NCBI GenBank assembly: GCA_003427395.1
Contig: BFEA01000119.1
Coordinates: 94,378 to 115,249, forward strand
DNA: 20,872 nt
Reading direction: 5' to 3'
From: Chara braunii
Lineage: Eukaryota; Streptophyta; Charophyceae; Charales; Characeae
Shown here: piece by piece, positions 1 through 9,923 of the stretch
How the letters are laid out: every line of letters begins with the position of its first letter
Numbering within the stretch: position 1 is the stretch's first letter
The notes under the pieces: model-generated
Told to the model about the DNA's origin: nothing
Databases searched by the model: none
The model's input: the letters and a program-made list of their open reading frames with translations, nothing else
Position numbers and translations under genes: made by a program

Positions 1-35
<35 letters not shown>

Positions 36-57
36 CTCTCCCTCTCCCTCCGTCTTC
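1..57. repeat. CT microsatellite and pyrimidine tract
   Basis: An uninterrupted CT dinucleotide run of about 30 bases opens the window and grades into a CCT/CTT-rich pyrimidine tract. It is cut by the window edge, so its full length is unknown. No coding role is seen. Confidence 0.95.
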
Positions 58-2883
58 CCCCATTCCTTCAAACTCCTTTAGCCCTTAACCCTTCCGTCAC
101 CTCTTCCCCTCCATGGCATGTGACTAACCTCCACCCTCACCTGTTACATTGCCAGGGAACGAACGAGAAGAAACTTGGTCCTCACTTGGTGGAAAGCAAG
201 GGCAAGGGAAGGGCAGTCGGTCCCTTGTGCCACCGAGAAGGAAAGGATACGAGGCTATTGGGAACATTTGTGAAAATCTCCCCGACTGCATGACTAAGGT
301 GGCAGCATGGTTTGCGTGAGGGAAGGAAGGGGCAAAACGAGGGATCATGGAAGGGCAAAGGAAACTTAGGCTTGCGGGAAGGGCCGATGTGTTGACCCCA
401 ATGGGGACTGTGCTTGGTCATCTGTATTGTATGGTCTTGCGCAGGTGAGTAGCTAGAGACGATTTGGACGGGGCTGGACCCGCGGATGAGGATTAGGATG
501 GGAGATTGGCTGGGATCTGGCTTAAGCAATGGATGTGGGATGAGTTGAGGCCGGGCGCTTGGGCGGATGGTTGATGAATGAACGTGGTTTGTGTGAAGAT
601 TGCACGGAAAGTCTCTGCCATGCGCAATGTGACCCCTGAAAAGACTAAGGGCGGTCTTGGATAGGTCATGCGATGCCAGTGGCTCTCGCAAAAAATATAT
701 AGCGGCTAGGGGTTCGGGTGACGCCGCCTTACCCCAAGGATGTCGTCAGGGCTGCCCCGAGCCGCTAAGCTAGTGAAGAGGTGCGTGGCCCAATGAATGA
801 CGCTTGGCCTGCGCTTGATAAGAAGACAAACTCTCAATGAACCCCCTGGACTGCTTGCGTATTGGAAGGAGCAATTGCCTGGTCAGACTTAACCGAATCG
901 AAAAAACGCCACGAGTGTCCAAAGAGCTACCATCTTGACGCGAGAGTGGACCTACATCCCCCAATGTAAAGCCCTCTGGCAAAAGGCCCATCCCCATCCA
1001 TCTCGTAGCACTAGGTGGGGGTGCCCCTGGGACGAACGGCCCGCGCCCTGAGCGTGAGTGTGAGCGGGTCGAGCCAAGTGGGACCCGCAGTGGGGTCGAC
1101 CGAGGCTTGAAAGTCCTTCAGGGTACGGCCCCTACAAAAATGGTGGAGGTGCCGGGTATTGGGTTAAACTGACCCATACGGTCTCGAGGGGGGTGCCCGA
1201 CGCATGACCGAGAACACAAACATAAAGATAAGGAATATGGACTTGTGTATGCTCTATCCTTTGAGAGAATCATATTTGAGGGTGGTTGGGCGCATGACAA
1301 TGCCAGACCTGGAGGAAGAACATGCATGCTTGCACTTTTGCTCAGCCATCTCCGTTGGAGATGACTCTAGTCCTCCTTCCCTTGGACTAATGTTTGTCAG
1401 GCCAGGGAAGCCTTGGGCAAGCCGCAGGTCGGCCCTTCCTCTTCGTGCGAAAGAAGGGCTCCGGTTACCTGGCAGGCGGTTGGGATTCCGGGCTAGTCCG
1501 GGTGCCAATGAAAATCCCGCGGCGGAGCGATCCGACCGATCTGGGAGCCTTCTCTCCTCTTCGGAGCCCAACGGGCTCCGTGCACCACACTTAATGCTTG
1601 AAGGAACCTCATATGAACACAAACGGTAATCGAGAAGGAACAATCCTGCCCTATGAACGGACACACAAACAAAGATAAGGGAAAAAAGGGAGTTGCTAGA
1701 CTCCAAGAAAACTAGCTCACCTTTGAAGATGCTCACGAAAAGAACCAGGCACTATGTATGAAATTTAGGGGTGAATGACACACACTGTCCTGAGTGAAAA
1801 CCTGTGAGCAATGGGTAGGAAGCGCCGGGTGCACCAAGGGAAAGACACTTGTGTTATGTATGTCCCATTAGGGACTTGTGATTGCATGATTGGGATTTCG
1901 AGCGTCCTGCCATTCGGAAGGAAAGGATTGGTTTGCGCCGGCTGGTGCGGGATGTGAACCGGTCGTCCTCTTTGAAGTTCACTGTGTTCCGTATGTGGGG
2001 GTCGGGCCACCGGACTGTCAGGCAAAGGTTGGTCCCGTCGGCTGATTAGTAGCATTCTCACCCGAGCGGTCCGAGCATGGCTGGATGACCTTGCCTAGGC
2101 GGGGTGTGAAACCTCTTCAGGCGGGGCGGCTGCTTGTCGACAGACGGCAGGGGGACCACCGCATATGGGGCAAGGAAGGAGCCTCAGAGGCGATTAAAAG
2201 CTTCTCGTAGCATGGCTTGGAAAAAGTTGTTCCCTATCGGACCAACAGAAGTGAATGCCTGGATGGCTGGGTCCAATGGCCCTACCGAGATGTGCGGGGT
2301 GATTCCCGAGATTAACGGTGGGTACACGAGCGGCAAGTCGGGATGGGGTATTCTGGGTAAGGAGGAAAGGGCGAATGCCTTGCCGAGACCTGGGTACCAC
2401 GCTCGCGACGGTTGAGTTGTACTTGAGATATGGGGTAAAGCCCTGCCGATAGTAACAGTGGAGAGACGATTTCCGGGGAAGAGGTCGGTGAGGAGATGAC
2501 CGACCTGTGTGCGACGTTTGCCTGAGTATTGCCTTTTGTGCCTCCCTCTGTAAAGTTTGTCTGGTGAATGTTGGATGGGGACCGGGCCCCTAGTCTATTC
2601 TCAACCTCTGCCTAAATCAACACGAGTGAGAGAACATGAGGAAGAGGATGGATAAGAGTCGGAAGAAGATGGAACCAAGAAGAAGGAATGCGGGTCACTG
2701 GCGATCGATTAGGGGTACGGTGGGACAATGACACTTGGGAATTGGATAAGAAAAGTTAGGGAGACCCGGATGAGGGGTCTGAAAACAACTCTCATTTGGG
2801 AAAGGAAAAAGCAAACCATCTGACCATGAGGGGGCCGTGTGGTGCTCTCATGTGGAAAACAGGGTACGCGCCGGGAAAACAAG
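58..2883. other. Gene-free stretch upstream of the ORF array
   Basis: Open frames of 60-170 codons occur on both strands, but none has a recognisable domain, consistent composition or paralogue in the window, so none is annotated. Small items visible: an AT-rich AATATATAG at about 692-700; a perfect 8-bp inverted repeat CGGAGCCC/GGGCTCCG with 3-base loop at 1562-1580; and two similar A-rich words, AACACAAACATAAAGATAAGG-like, at about 1213-1233 and 1661-1680. If the downstream element has a 5' LTR and primer-binding site they should lie here. I looked for a tRNA-iMet-type primer site (TGGTATCAGAGC) and did not find one. Confidence 0.6.
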
Positions 2884-3681
2884 ATGGCGCAATGGTTGTC
2901 GCCTCCTGTTTACTCTAGTGGTCCGGAAATGCCTATAGAGGTAAGGGATGGGGTATCTGTTGTTCTCCCGGAAGAAGGGACGTGGACCGACCTAGAACCA
3001 GCCTATGAAACCGTGATGCTGGACAAGAAGGACGCGTTCCTCTGGATAGAGACAATCTGGACCAAGTTCAGCCTGACAAGACTCTCACCCAGCTTGATGG
3101 ACCTAGAATTCCGGGGAACGGTGGAGGCCCGAGGGTGGATCTACCTGTCTCAAGAAATGGAAAACGCAAGGGTAGTGGGACTAGTATTGGGCACGACACT
3201 GGATCAACTGTTTAGGCAAGTGGAACGGGAGGTGGTGTGGGCTGCATGTCAGCGGGCAGAAATGGAAATGAAGAGGATGGAGGTGCGAGTGGAACTCGGG
3301 GACCGAAAAAATATGAGACGCCCCCTTAGGACAATGAGATGCGTGCTACCCCCGTTTCTGGTGGATGCAGTCTTTGGGACCAGGGGTAGATTGGAGCGGA
3401 TATGCCGGTCGCACCTGAGGTTGTACCAAGGTGCTAGGCAGGACTTCTTTAAATTATCAGTGGAAGCAGGGTCGTTCGAAGGAAACTGGGCGGAAGAATT
3501 GACTGAGGTGTTAAACCTCCTCAGCGCGGATGAAATCTTTGTTTCCAGCCTGGTGCATTGGCAGATAGTTTACCGAAACGTGGCAGCAGGGGAAACCTTC
3601 TTGGAAGGGGTGAAAGAGATATTCCTAGACGAGGAGGAGGATTTCAGTGATGAGGAGGACGGGGACGAGATAGAGGATTGA
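2884..3681 (+). CDS. ORF A, uncharacterised array protein (first of four paralogues)
   Basis: A 265-codon open frame from ATGGCGCAATGG to TGA. I chose this ATG rather than the upstream in-frame one at 2839 because B and C also begin with an M-A dipeptide (D begins M-T). I do not recognise the family. It shares with B, C and D an N-terminal half with a tryptophan/acidic pattern (WIETIW here), then an LPPFLVDAVFG block, a G-(P/S)-F-x-G-N block (GSFEGN) and a C-terminal (F/Y)-(L/V)-x-(D/G)-(V/L) block (FLEGVKEIF). It ends in a strongly acidic tail (DEEEDFSDEEDGDEIED). No signal peptide or membrane segment is visible. It and C are the two members without internal stops. B begins 47 nt downstream on the same strand. 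Role unknown; an accessory ORF of the adjacent retroelement is an inference from position and strand. Confidence 0.75.
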   Translation: MAQWLSPPVYSSGPEMPIEVRDGVSVVLPEEGTWTDLEPAYETVMLDKKDAFLWIETIWTKFSLTRLSPSLMDLEFRGTVEARGWIYLSQEMENARVVGLVLGTTLDQLFRQVEREVVWAACQRAEMEMKRMEVRVELGDRKNMRRPLRTMRCVLPPFLVDAVFGTRGRLERICRSHLRLYQGARQDFFKLSVEAGSFEGNWAEELTEVLNLLSADEIFVSSLVHWQIVYRNVAAGETFLEGVKEIFLDEEEDFSDEEDGDEIED

Positions 3682-3711
3682 GACTTCTGAGGGGGGCTTA
3701 CCTGTCGGCTA

Positions 3712-3719
3712 TGTGCAGG
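3712..3719 (+). promoter_or_regulatory. Acceptor-like TGTGCAGG before ORF B
   Basis: TGTGCAG|G 10 nt before the ATG of B, in the context ATGTGCAGGTAGG. The same word precedes D and gag. It fits the 3' splice-site consensus (YAG|G), but the upstream pyrimidine tract is weak here (ACCTGTCGGCT). Confidence 0.35.
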
Positions 3720-3728
3720 TAGGGAACG

Positions 3729-4475
3729 ATGGCTCGGGAACTCGAATTGTGGGACTGCACATGGGAACCAAGACGAACTGGAAGGGGAGTAGAGATGTCA
3801 ATACCGCCAAGTAATGAATGGAAAGGGACCACATGTGATTGGCGGGGGNATGAGATTGTGTCGGAACTATCGTACCTTTGGATAGAGCGTATCTGGAATC
3901 CGTTGAGGGAAGAGGAAGGATGGGAGGAGATTGCGGAAGGAAGGGTGGAATCAGCTGGGACGATTGTTCTCTCGGAACAGGGCTGATACCTGTTCTGCAC
4001 GACGCTCGCTGCAGGGCAGAACCCGATGTGGCTTTTAGGGGACGCTGAGGCAAGGGCTCGGCAGGCGGGGGAAAGTTTTGCTAATAAAGGGTGGAATACG
4101 GTCAGCAGTAGAGTCGTGATGGGAGGATGGAAGGAATTTAAACCACCCGGCGCCCGAATCAAGACCTGGGTACCCGAATTCGTGGCAGACTGGTTTGGGG
4201 GGTTTTATCATGTAACAGAGGTAGCTGGCACGATGGAGCGAATACATGTGAATTGCACTTGGCTGGCAGGGGAATTCTATAGGACATCCTTGAAATACGG
4301 ACCCTTCCACGGCGACAGAGTTTGGGAGGTCCTTATCATTTTGGACATTGAAAGGAATGGCCGACACAAGGTGGCCCCGGAAACTAGGGAGGCCATAATC
4401 TGCCGTGAGGTAGCAGCAACACCTTGTTATGTGGATGATGTGTTCAAACTGTTCGAGGTACTGTGGTTCGATTAA
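3729..4475 (+). pseudogene. ORF B, second array paralogue with one in-frame TGA
   Basis: 249 codons in one frame from ATGGCTCGGGAA to TAA, interrupted only by TGA at 3984-3986 (codon 86) and containing one N at 3849. It aligns without gaps to C around the stop: SENGW in C against SEQG-stop in B, with a shared Gly ten residues on. The stop therefore replaces a Trp codon (TGG to TGA). C-terminal family blocks are intact: VPEFVADWFGG, GPFHGD, WEVLIILDI and YVDDVFKLFE. The sequence ATGTGCAGGTAGG just upstream (3711-3723) nearly repeats the one before gag. Either a pseudogene with one recent nonsense mutation or a readthrough gene; I favour the former. Function is not recognised. Confidence 0.72.
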
Positions 4476-4597
4476 GCGCCGGAAAGCCGTGGGGCCAGGC
4501 GAATATGGGAAAAATTGCTAAGATAAGGGAATGGGATGTCTGACCATTGTAGGGATCAGTGCGGATCACGGGCCAGGAGAACAGAGGCGAGTGTGCG

Positions 4598-5371
4598 ATG
4601 GCGCGAAGAAGAACGTTCCTTGAGGAACGCCCCTTGGGCATTGAACCGCCTAGGGAAGTACCGGGTGAAGTAGAGGTTAGCTTGCCGGCGGCAAGTGAAG
4701 GCTGGCACCAGGTGGCGGATTGGGTCGGGATCGAGCTTGCGAAAAATATGGTTTACTTGGTGACGAAAGTTGAGTGGCGTGCGGCCGAGAATGGGGAATG
4801 GAACCCAGACCCACGGGGGCACGTGCGCGCAGAGGGGCGGTTGTATGTGTCGGAAAACGGATGGAGGGAGTTCGGAGTTCGGCTGGCATCAGGAGAAGAC
4901 CCGTTGAGCATGTTTGCAGGGGCATCGCAGTTAGTATGGCAAGCGGGATTTGAGTTCGCAGATCCGGGGGTTGACGATGTAACAACGGACCTTAGGGTAG
5001 CCATGGTTGGGAGTTTTGAATTGCCTAGTGAAAGTGTACGAATGAGGCTTCCACCCTTCTTGCTGGAAAAACTGGGCCGCTTGGAACTTGTTAGACAAGC
5101 AATAGCCGATCTCGCAAGCCTGACATATGAAGAAGCGATGGTACATCGAGAATACTACCGGGCCTTCTTAGAAATGGGGCCGTTCAGCGGAGAGCAGAAG
5201 TACGAGGTGTTGCGCATCCTGCGTGCTGTGTTTAGTACCAGGTCGAGGGTTCCGGTCGTGGGAAGTGAGGCCCTGTGGGGCGTCGTCCGACGGGAGATAG
5301 ACCGAGGAATGGCGTACGTAGATGATCTGTACCGATTACATGAGCAGACGGAGGAGGGGACAGGTCGGTAA
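4598..5371 (+). CDS. ORF C, uncharacterised array protein (third paralogue, intact)
   Basis: 257 codons from ATGGCGCGAAGA to TAA, with no internal stop. An in-frame start at 4559 exists, but 4598 matches the M-A-R start of B. Visible parts: a basic N-terminus (MARRR); VEVSLPAAS and DWVG motifs (about 25-44); a DPRGHVRAEGRLYVSENGW block (about 71-89) with Trp89 where B and D have TGA; VDDVTTDLRV about 40 residues further on; then RMRLPPFLLEKLG, GPFSGE, YEVLRILRAV and a terminal YVDDLYRLHE. No known catalytic motif, transmembrane helix or zinc site is seen. It is the best reference for reading the damaged copies. 122 nt separate it from B. Retroelement accessory role inferred only from position. 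Confidence 0.78.
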   Translation: MARRRTFLEERPLGIEPPREVPGEVEVSLPAASEGWHQVADWVGIELAKNMVYLVTKVEWRAAENGEWNPDPRGHVRAEGRLYVSENGWREFGVRLASGEDPLSMFAGASQLVWQAGFEFADPGVDDVTTDLRVAMVGSFELPSESVRMRLPPFLLEKLGRLELVRQAIADLASLTYEEAMVHREYYRAFLEMGPFSGEQKYEVLRILRAVFSTRSRVPVVGSEALWGVVRREIDRGMAYVDDLYRLHEQTEEGTGR

Positions 5372-5496
5372 TAGGGCCAAGGAGAGTGGAAAGAAATAAA
5401 AAGGAAAAAGAAGTGTCAGGACTAGGAATCGGGGAGTTGTCTGGGCAGAAAATTGAAGACCAAGGGGAATAAGTAAATTTGCGTGCTGTTTAAAAT

Positions 5497-5504
5497 TGTG
5501 CAGG
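5497..5504 (+). promoter_or_regulatory. Acceptor-like TGTGCAGG before ORF D
   Basis: TGTGCAG|G preceded by a T-rich stretch (TGCTGTTTAAAAT), 17 nt before the first ATG of D. Position relative to the start resembles the sites before B and gag. Confidence 0.35.
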
Positions 5505-5521
5505 GGACTTCTAAGTCGGAA

Positions 5522-6307
5522 ATGACAATGAGAAGCACCTGGATGCTGCGGCGACCCATGCACCCGCGACCACCCACGGAAAACAGAGGTGGATGGGAGG
5601 TGTCGCTCCCAGCAAGCCACGCGATTCAAGGATTGGATGCCGAATGGAGAGTCGTGACCCTGGGAAGAGGACAGGCGTTCATGATGATGGAATGTTTGTG
5701 GGATGGTATGGGGATTAACAAGGGACCGGGAGACGACCTGTATACGGATCTTAGGGTGACGGGGACTGTATACCTGCCAGAGCTCGGATGACACAGGTTG
5801 GGGACGAAATTGACACTAGGGCATGGGTTGTTGCCAATCTTCCAAAGGGCTACTAGGGTATTAAACCGGGTAGGCCAGGAAGTGCGAGGGAGAAGAAATG
5901 TGGGGTTAAGGACTCGGGTGGAGGTAGGAGGTTGACGAAAGTTTAAGGCCCCAATGACCGGGCTGAGGTGCCGAGTACCTCGCTTCATGGTAGACCTGGT
6001 ATTCGGCAGCCTCAAGAGGGCAAGGGAGTTGGTGGACTCGACCCTGGTCTGGATCCACCTCTTCCGACCACAAACAACGAGCATGTTCTACGATGTGTCG
6101 GTCAGACATGGGCCGTTCTGGGGGAATCAGGACTGGGAGCTACTCGAATTGCTCGAGATTATGATATTCGGATTGCCCCACCTGTCATTTGAAAAATATG
6201 AGCCAATAATTATCAGGGAAATGGAGATGGGGGAAAATTACCTTGCGGGGGTGGCGGACTTGTTCGAGGAACCGGATGAGCAGGGCAGGCCTAAGGGACC
6301 AGCATGA
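5522..6307 (+). pseudogene. ORF D, fourth array paralogue with two in-frame TGA codons
   Basis: 262 codons in one frame to TGA at 6305-6307, broken by TGA at 5789-5791 (codon 90) and 5933-5935. The first stop sits at the alignment column that is Trp89 in C and TGA in B (PELG-stop here, SENGW in C). Beyond it the frame keeps family blocks: RCRVPRFMVDLVFGSL, GPFWGN, WELLELLEI and REMEMGENYLAGVADLFEE. The start ATG (5522, or 5528) lies 18 nt after a TGTGCAGG word (5497-5504) that looks like a splice acceptor. The DLYTDLRVTGTVYLPELG segment parallels DPRGHVRAEGRLYVSENG of C. Unrecognised function. Confidence 0.72.
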
Positions 6308-6730
6308 GAAACGTGTCAGGGAGAAGTAGGGAAATAAAGAATGGGTACTAAGATAAGTAGGCAGCCATCAACAAAAGAGAGGCAGTGGTTGGAGTTCCGG
6401 CCGACCCAATGATGCGTCAGGGAGGAACTAGGAAGACCACCCGCTCCAAAGATTCTGGGGCACCTAGATGCCAATAAGCCGAAAAGGCCTTCCCTGATAG
6501 GAAAACCACTGGGCTCAGGTACCACCCTAAGAATCAAAGCGAGGCAGTAATGAAATGCCAAAGCGGCAGCGGCAAGGCTCCGGCAGAAGAAAACCTTTAG
6601 GACGCTCCGGGAGAGAAAAGTCAGAAGAGTCGTACTGATTAATGTAAGACGCAAAAATATGGGAATAGGCGGGTTTTAGGGACGGGACTAGGGCAGTTAT
6701 GAACAATCGGGCGCCTTTTCGCAAAAAATT
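6308..6730. other. Spacer between ORF D and gag
   Basis: No gene supported. It contains short words also found in the other inter-ORF spacers (CTAAGATAAG at about 6348 and 4518; GTGTCAGG after both C and D), as expected if the array arose by duplication of ORF plus trailer. It ends in a T-rich run leading into the acceptor-like site before gag. Confidence 0.5.
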
Positions 6731-6747
6731 TTTTTCCCATGTGCAGG
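6724..6747 (+). promoter_or_regulatory. Polypyrimidine tract plus acceptor-like TGTGCAGG before gag
   Basis: A T7 run and CCC precede ATGTGCAG|G, a good 3' splice-site shape. The first ATG of the frame (6739) lies inside this motif; the next, at 6760, is 13 nt past the putative junction and is the start I prefer for gag. Confidence 0.45.
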
Positions 6748-6759
6748 CTAGGTAAAGAA

Positions 6760-8976
6760 ATGACGACGGAGGAAGGGATCGATGACCAGCAGAGCGGAGG
6801 GAATCAAGGCACGAATGAGAATGGGGAACGAAACGAGGGATCAGCCAGGGATCGAGAGTCGGCCAAACTGGAGGGGACCCGAGAAGACGGAAAGGACGCC
6901 TCAATTGGAGAAAGTTCGGGGAAAGCTGGGGGTAGCAAAAGGGGACCTCAGGAAAACAGGGAAGGGGGAAACGATATGAGAACAAGTCCTCGGAACTCAG
7001 CAGGAGCCACCCCTAAAAAGACGAAAGTCTTGGATACCAGTCATAAACTGGCAGAGATAGAGAAGCGGACCGCGAAATTTAAGGCAAGACTTATCGAGCA
7101 GATGATGGCCGGGGATGAGGAGGACCTCCAGGACGCAGGGTCACGTGAAGGACGCAGGGCTGGTCAAGACGACGTTAGGTATGAGGGGAAGGGCAAGAGC
7201 GACCCCCCGGCGGAAGGAACGGAAAACGCTATGACCCCACCCGCCATTGACAGCGGCACTAGCAGACTACCCGCCACACCGAAAGTAACAGGGGCGTGTG
7301 ACGGACTCTGGAGCCTTAGGGAGAGAGTGCTAGGATGGTTCAGCCTAGAAGGAATACCGAAAACCAGGGAGAAGCAGAGGGAAAGCAAGGAAGGGGAAGA
7401 AGCCAGTGCAGCCGGGGAAGCGGGTGACTCCGAAAACCGTCTCAAGAAAGTAGTCGCCACCCTCAACAGGATACTGAACAAGAACCAGGGGTATCTCACA
7501 GATGCAAAAAAGAAACTCACATTCGATGGGGCCAACATTACGGAGTTTCTAATAGACTATGAGAACCTAGCAGCCTTACTGAAATGGACGGAAGAGGAAA
7601 AGATGGAGCACCTAGGACAGCACGTATCGCTAAGTTTGGGAAGGGACATTATGGTCATCGTCGCCTCCAGTGGATCCTAGAAAGAGACCAGGAATGAGAT
7701 GATGAAGAAATACCTGAAGGCAAAAAAAATGGCAACAGAGGCAAAATTAGCCGCAGTCCAGAGGAAAAACTATACGACCTACAACGATTTCCTGAGGACG
7801 TTTACGTTAATAAATCTGCGAATTCCCGGGGTAACGGACCGCATAATGAGTAAATACTTCCTCAGGCAGTTCTCCGAGTTTGATAAGGATAAGATTTTGT
7901 CAGCATACCAGCAGACCAGTAAGTTTGAATACACGAGAGATGTGGATTTCAGCACCGTAACATACCTGGCGGAAAAGACAGTGGTTACCGAGACGCTAGC
8001 CCTACTTAAGGAAGAGGAGGTCGTAGATCTGACCGGGAAGACAGGGGATAAGGTCAAGAAGGGGATAGAGAGCCTACACGAACGGGTGCACGAGGTTGAT
8101 AGCAAGATGGAAAGAATGGAAAATGCGCTGTTAGTAATGCAGGCACAAGTGTCCAGACCCGCCCTCCCGCCCCAAGAGGCCGTGGTTCCGGCAGCTGTAG
8201 CAAATCGGAGGTTTGGCAGGAGGGACCCGGCCAACGAACAATGCAAGTATTGCACCATGACCGGGCATTTCGTACGGGCCTGTCCGAGACTCAATCACGA
8301 TATCGAGCGGCAGAGGTGCAGTAGGTCCCTCAAAGGCGAGATCCTCGGACCCAGGGGGGAGCGTGTCCATTGGAACTCGCCAGGAGGGATGCGGCGAACC
8401 GTCATTCTCCTGAATAACCTAGAAATAGCTGTCGTGGAAGCAGAGCCGATAGCCGAGATTGTCTGGGACCAGCCAAGGGGACGGGGACCACACACCAATT
8501 TTATCCTAGAAGGCAATAGCCAGGATAGGGTGAATATCACCACTTGCCGAGCTGACGCAGAAAAAAAGCTTGTTCAAGATACAGTAATGGAAGAACTAGC
8601 AGGGACTAGCCCGGGCCAGCAAGAGACCGAAGCCGGGGATCAAGAGAAGGTCTATGGAAAGTCGAGGGAGGAGGAACCGGTAGACAAGGCTACGGCTGCG
8701 AAAAAGAAGTTCAGGTATCAAATTCCAATCCCGACTTCACCAGAAATCGATGGCACTTTGAGTAAGCTCCTAGGTACCATGGTATCGGTGTCTTTTCAGA
8801 CCATGCTTAAGGGACTCAGGCAGTTGCTAACGCGTAAGCGCGTAGAGATAGAGGAGGCACCGGAACCGCAAGAGCAGGACACGGAAGAGGCCGAGGCGCC
8901 GCAAGGAGTCTCCAACCTCCAAAGCATCCCAGGGGGCGGGAAGATTTGGAAAAAGTTTTTGCTGACATTCGTCTGA
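6760..8976 (+). pseudogene. gag: gag polyprotein with one in-frame TAG
   Basis: About 739 codons in one frame, with a TAG at 7678-7680. The N-terminal third is low-complexity, charged and Gly/Glu/Arg-rich (likely disordered), with a TPKKTK basic patch. A capsid-like helical region follows (FLIDYENLAALLKW, then across the stop KYLKAKK to the YFLRQFSEFDKDKIL area). Next come EEEVVDLTG (8011-8037), a heptad-like segment (about 8061-8150), and a CCHC zinc knuckle with exact C-x2-C-x4-H-x4-C spacing at 8242-8283 (nucleocapsid, RNA packaging). A long charged linker leads to the stop at 8974. Sequence on both sides of the TAG reads as one domain, so the stop is secondary damage. Protease follows in the -1 frame, overlapping by about 30 nt. 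Confidence 0.85.
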
Positions 8977-9923
8977 ACCTGCCGGACCGAGAAGGTGGTG
9001 AAGTCATGAGAGCACCGCCAGACACTAAACTTAGCTTTCACGCACTGCCCGTAGGAAAGCTTAAAATCCAGATCGGAACTCACCACACCGATGCACTAGT
9101 GGATGGCGGCGCGGAAATTACCCTCATACGACGGGATTTCGCAACGATCACCAAGTGCACAATAAACAAGGAAGTAGTAGGGAGTATCAGGGGAGCCGGT
9201 GGAGAAATCCCCTTCACTGGGTACGTCACCAAATGCGCGGTCAGGGCAGGAGTCCGGGAATCCATCTTGTTTTTCCAATGGATGACCGTCATGAAAGAAA
9301 TGGACCATGACATAATCCTTGGAAGGCCATGATGCGCCAATGTAGAAATGATTGGCATGCACTTGCATGACGGCACGTACATGGTAGACATAGAGGACCC
9401 GGTGACTGGTCGCGGGGAACTCCTCCGACTCCTCGGAACTGGAGGGGACCCTCCGAAGGGCAAATTGGCAACCTGGTCGCCAACATTCGAAGAAAGTGCA
9501 CGGAAGGGGGCATTCGCGCGAATGGAAGGAATGAGGGAAAGGGTATAAATTATGATTGAGGAGGCCTTTAGTAAAAAAAAATGGATCAAGATGGGCTTGC
9601 CCGTAAAGAAGAGGAGGCCAGAGGACGAGTCCCTTGAAGTTATGGTGGCAGAAAAAGAGTCGGAAGTCGAACTTGGGGCCAGCCTGCCCAAACCAAAGGA
9701 AGGCCGGAACGAAACGTCGGAGGTAGTACTTGAAATCCTAGATTTATTACAACTCGTTAAGGCCATCAGGTACCACAAAGTGGGGGTGGACCTCGCAACG
9801 CTTGCCAGATTTGAGGACGGGGTTCGAAAGGGCTACTGTCTGAATAAGAAGCTAGTCAGCATCCAGCCCCGCGTCTTGGAGGTAGCAAGGCCGATCTCGA
9901 CCGTTCATTTTTTAGGAAAATGA
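8946..9923 (+). pseudogene. pro: pro: retropepsin-like aspartic protease and spacer, two in-frame stops
   Basis: Frame is -1 relative to gag; the join lies near 8941-8960. Active-site motif ALVDGGAEITLI has Asp at 9102-9104; DGG replaces the common DSG/DTG. The distal flap/ILGRP motif (HDIILGRP) at about 9309-9329 is typical of retropepsins, which cleave the polyprotein. TGA at 9330-9332 directly follows GRP, where family members generally have W. TAA at 9546-9548 breaks the linker. The frame then runs as a Lys/Glu-rich spacer to TGA at 9921-9923, where RT continues in the -1 frame at a T-TTT-TTA heptamer. I see no flanking start codon needed for separate expression; it is part of the polyprotein. 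Confidence 0.82.
9908..9914 (+). promoter_or_regulatory. Candidate -1 frameshift heptamer T TTT TTA
   Basis: In the upstream frame the codons are CAT TTT TTA GGA AAA TGA, so T TTT TTA is in register as X XXY YYZ. A -1 slip enters the RT frame (TTT TTT AGG AAA ATG ATC) just before the stop. No convincing stimulatory stem-loop or pseudoknot was found by eye downstream. A one-base deletion in a decaying element would look the same. Confidence 0.35.

Noticed and set aside
182-691. 169-codon minus-strand ORF near the start
   Set aside because: Pro/Ser/His-rich composition without a domain, conserved motif or paralogue in the window.
1204-1736. Overlapping + and - ORFs of 141 and 160 codons
   Set aside because: They overlap on opposite strands, share no motif with known families, and sit in unremarkable sequence.
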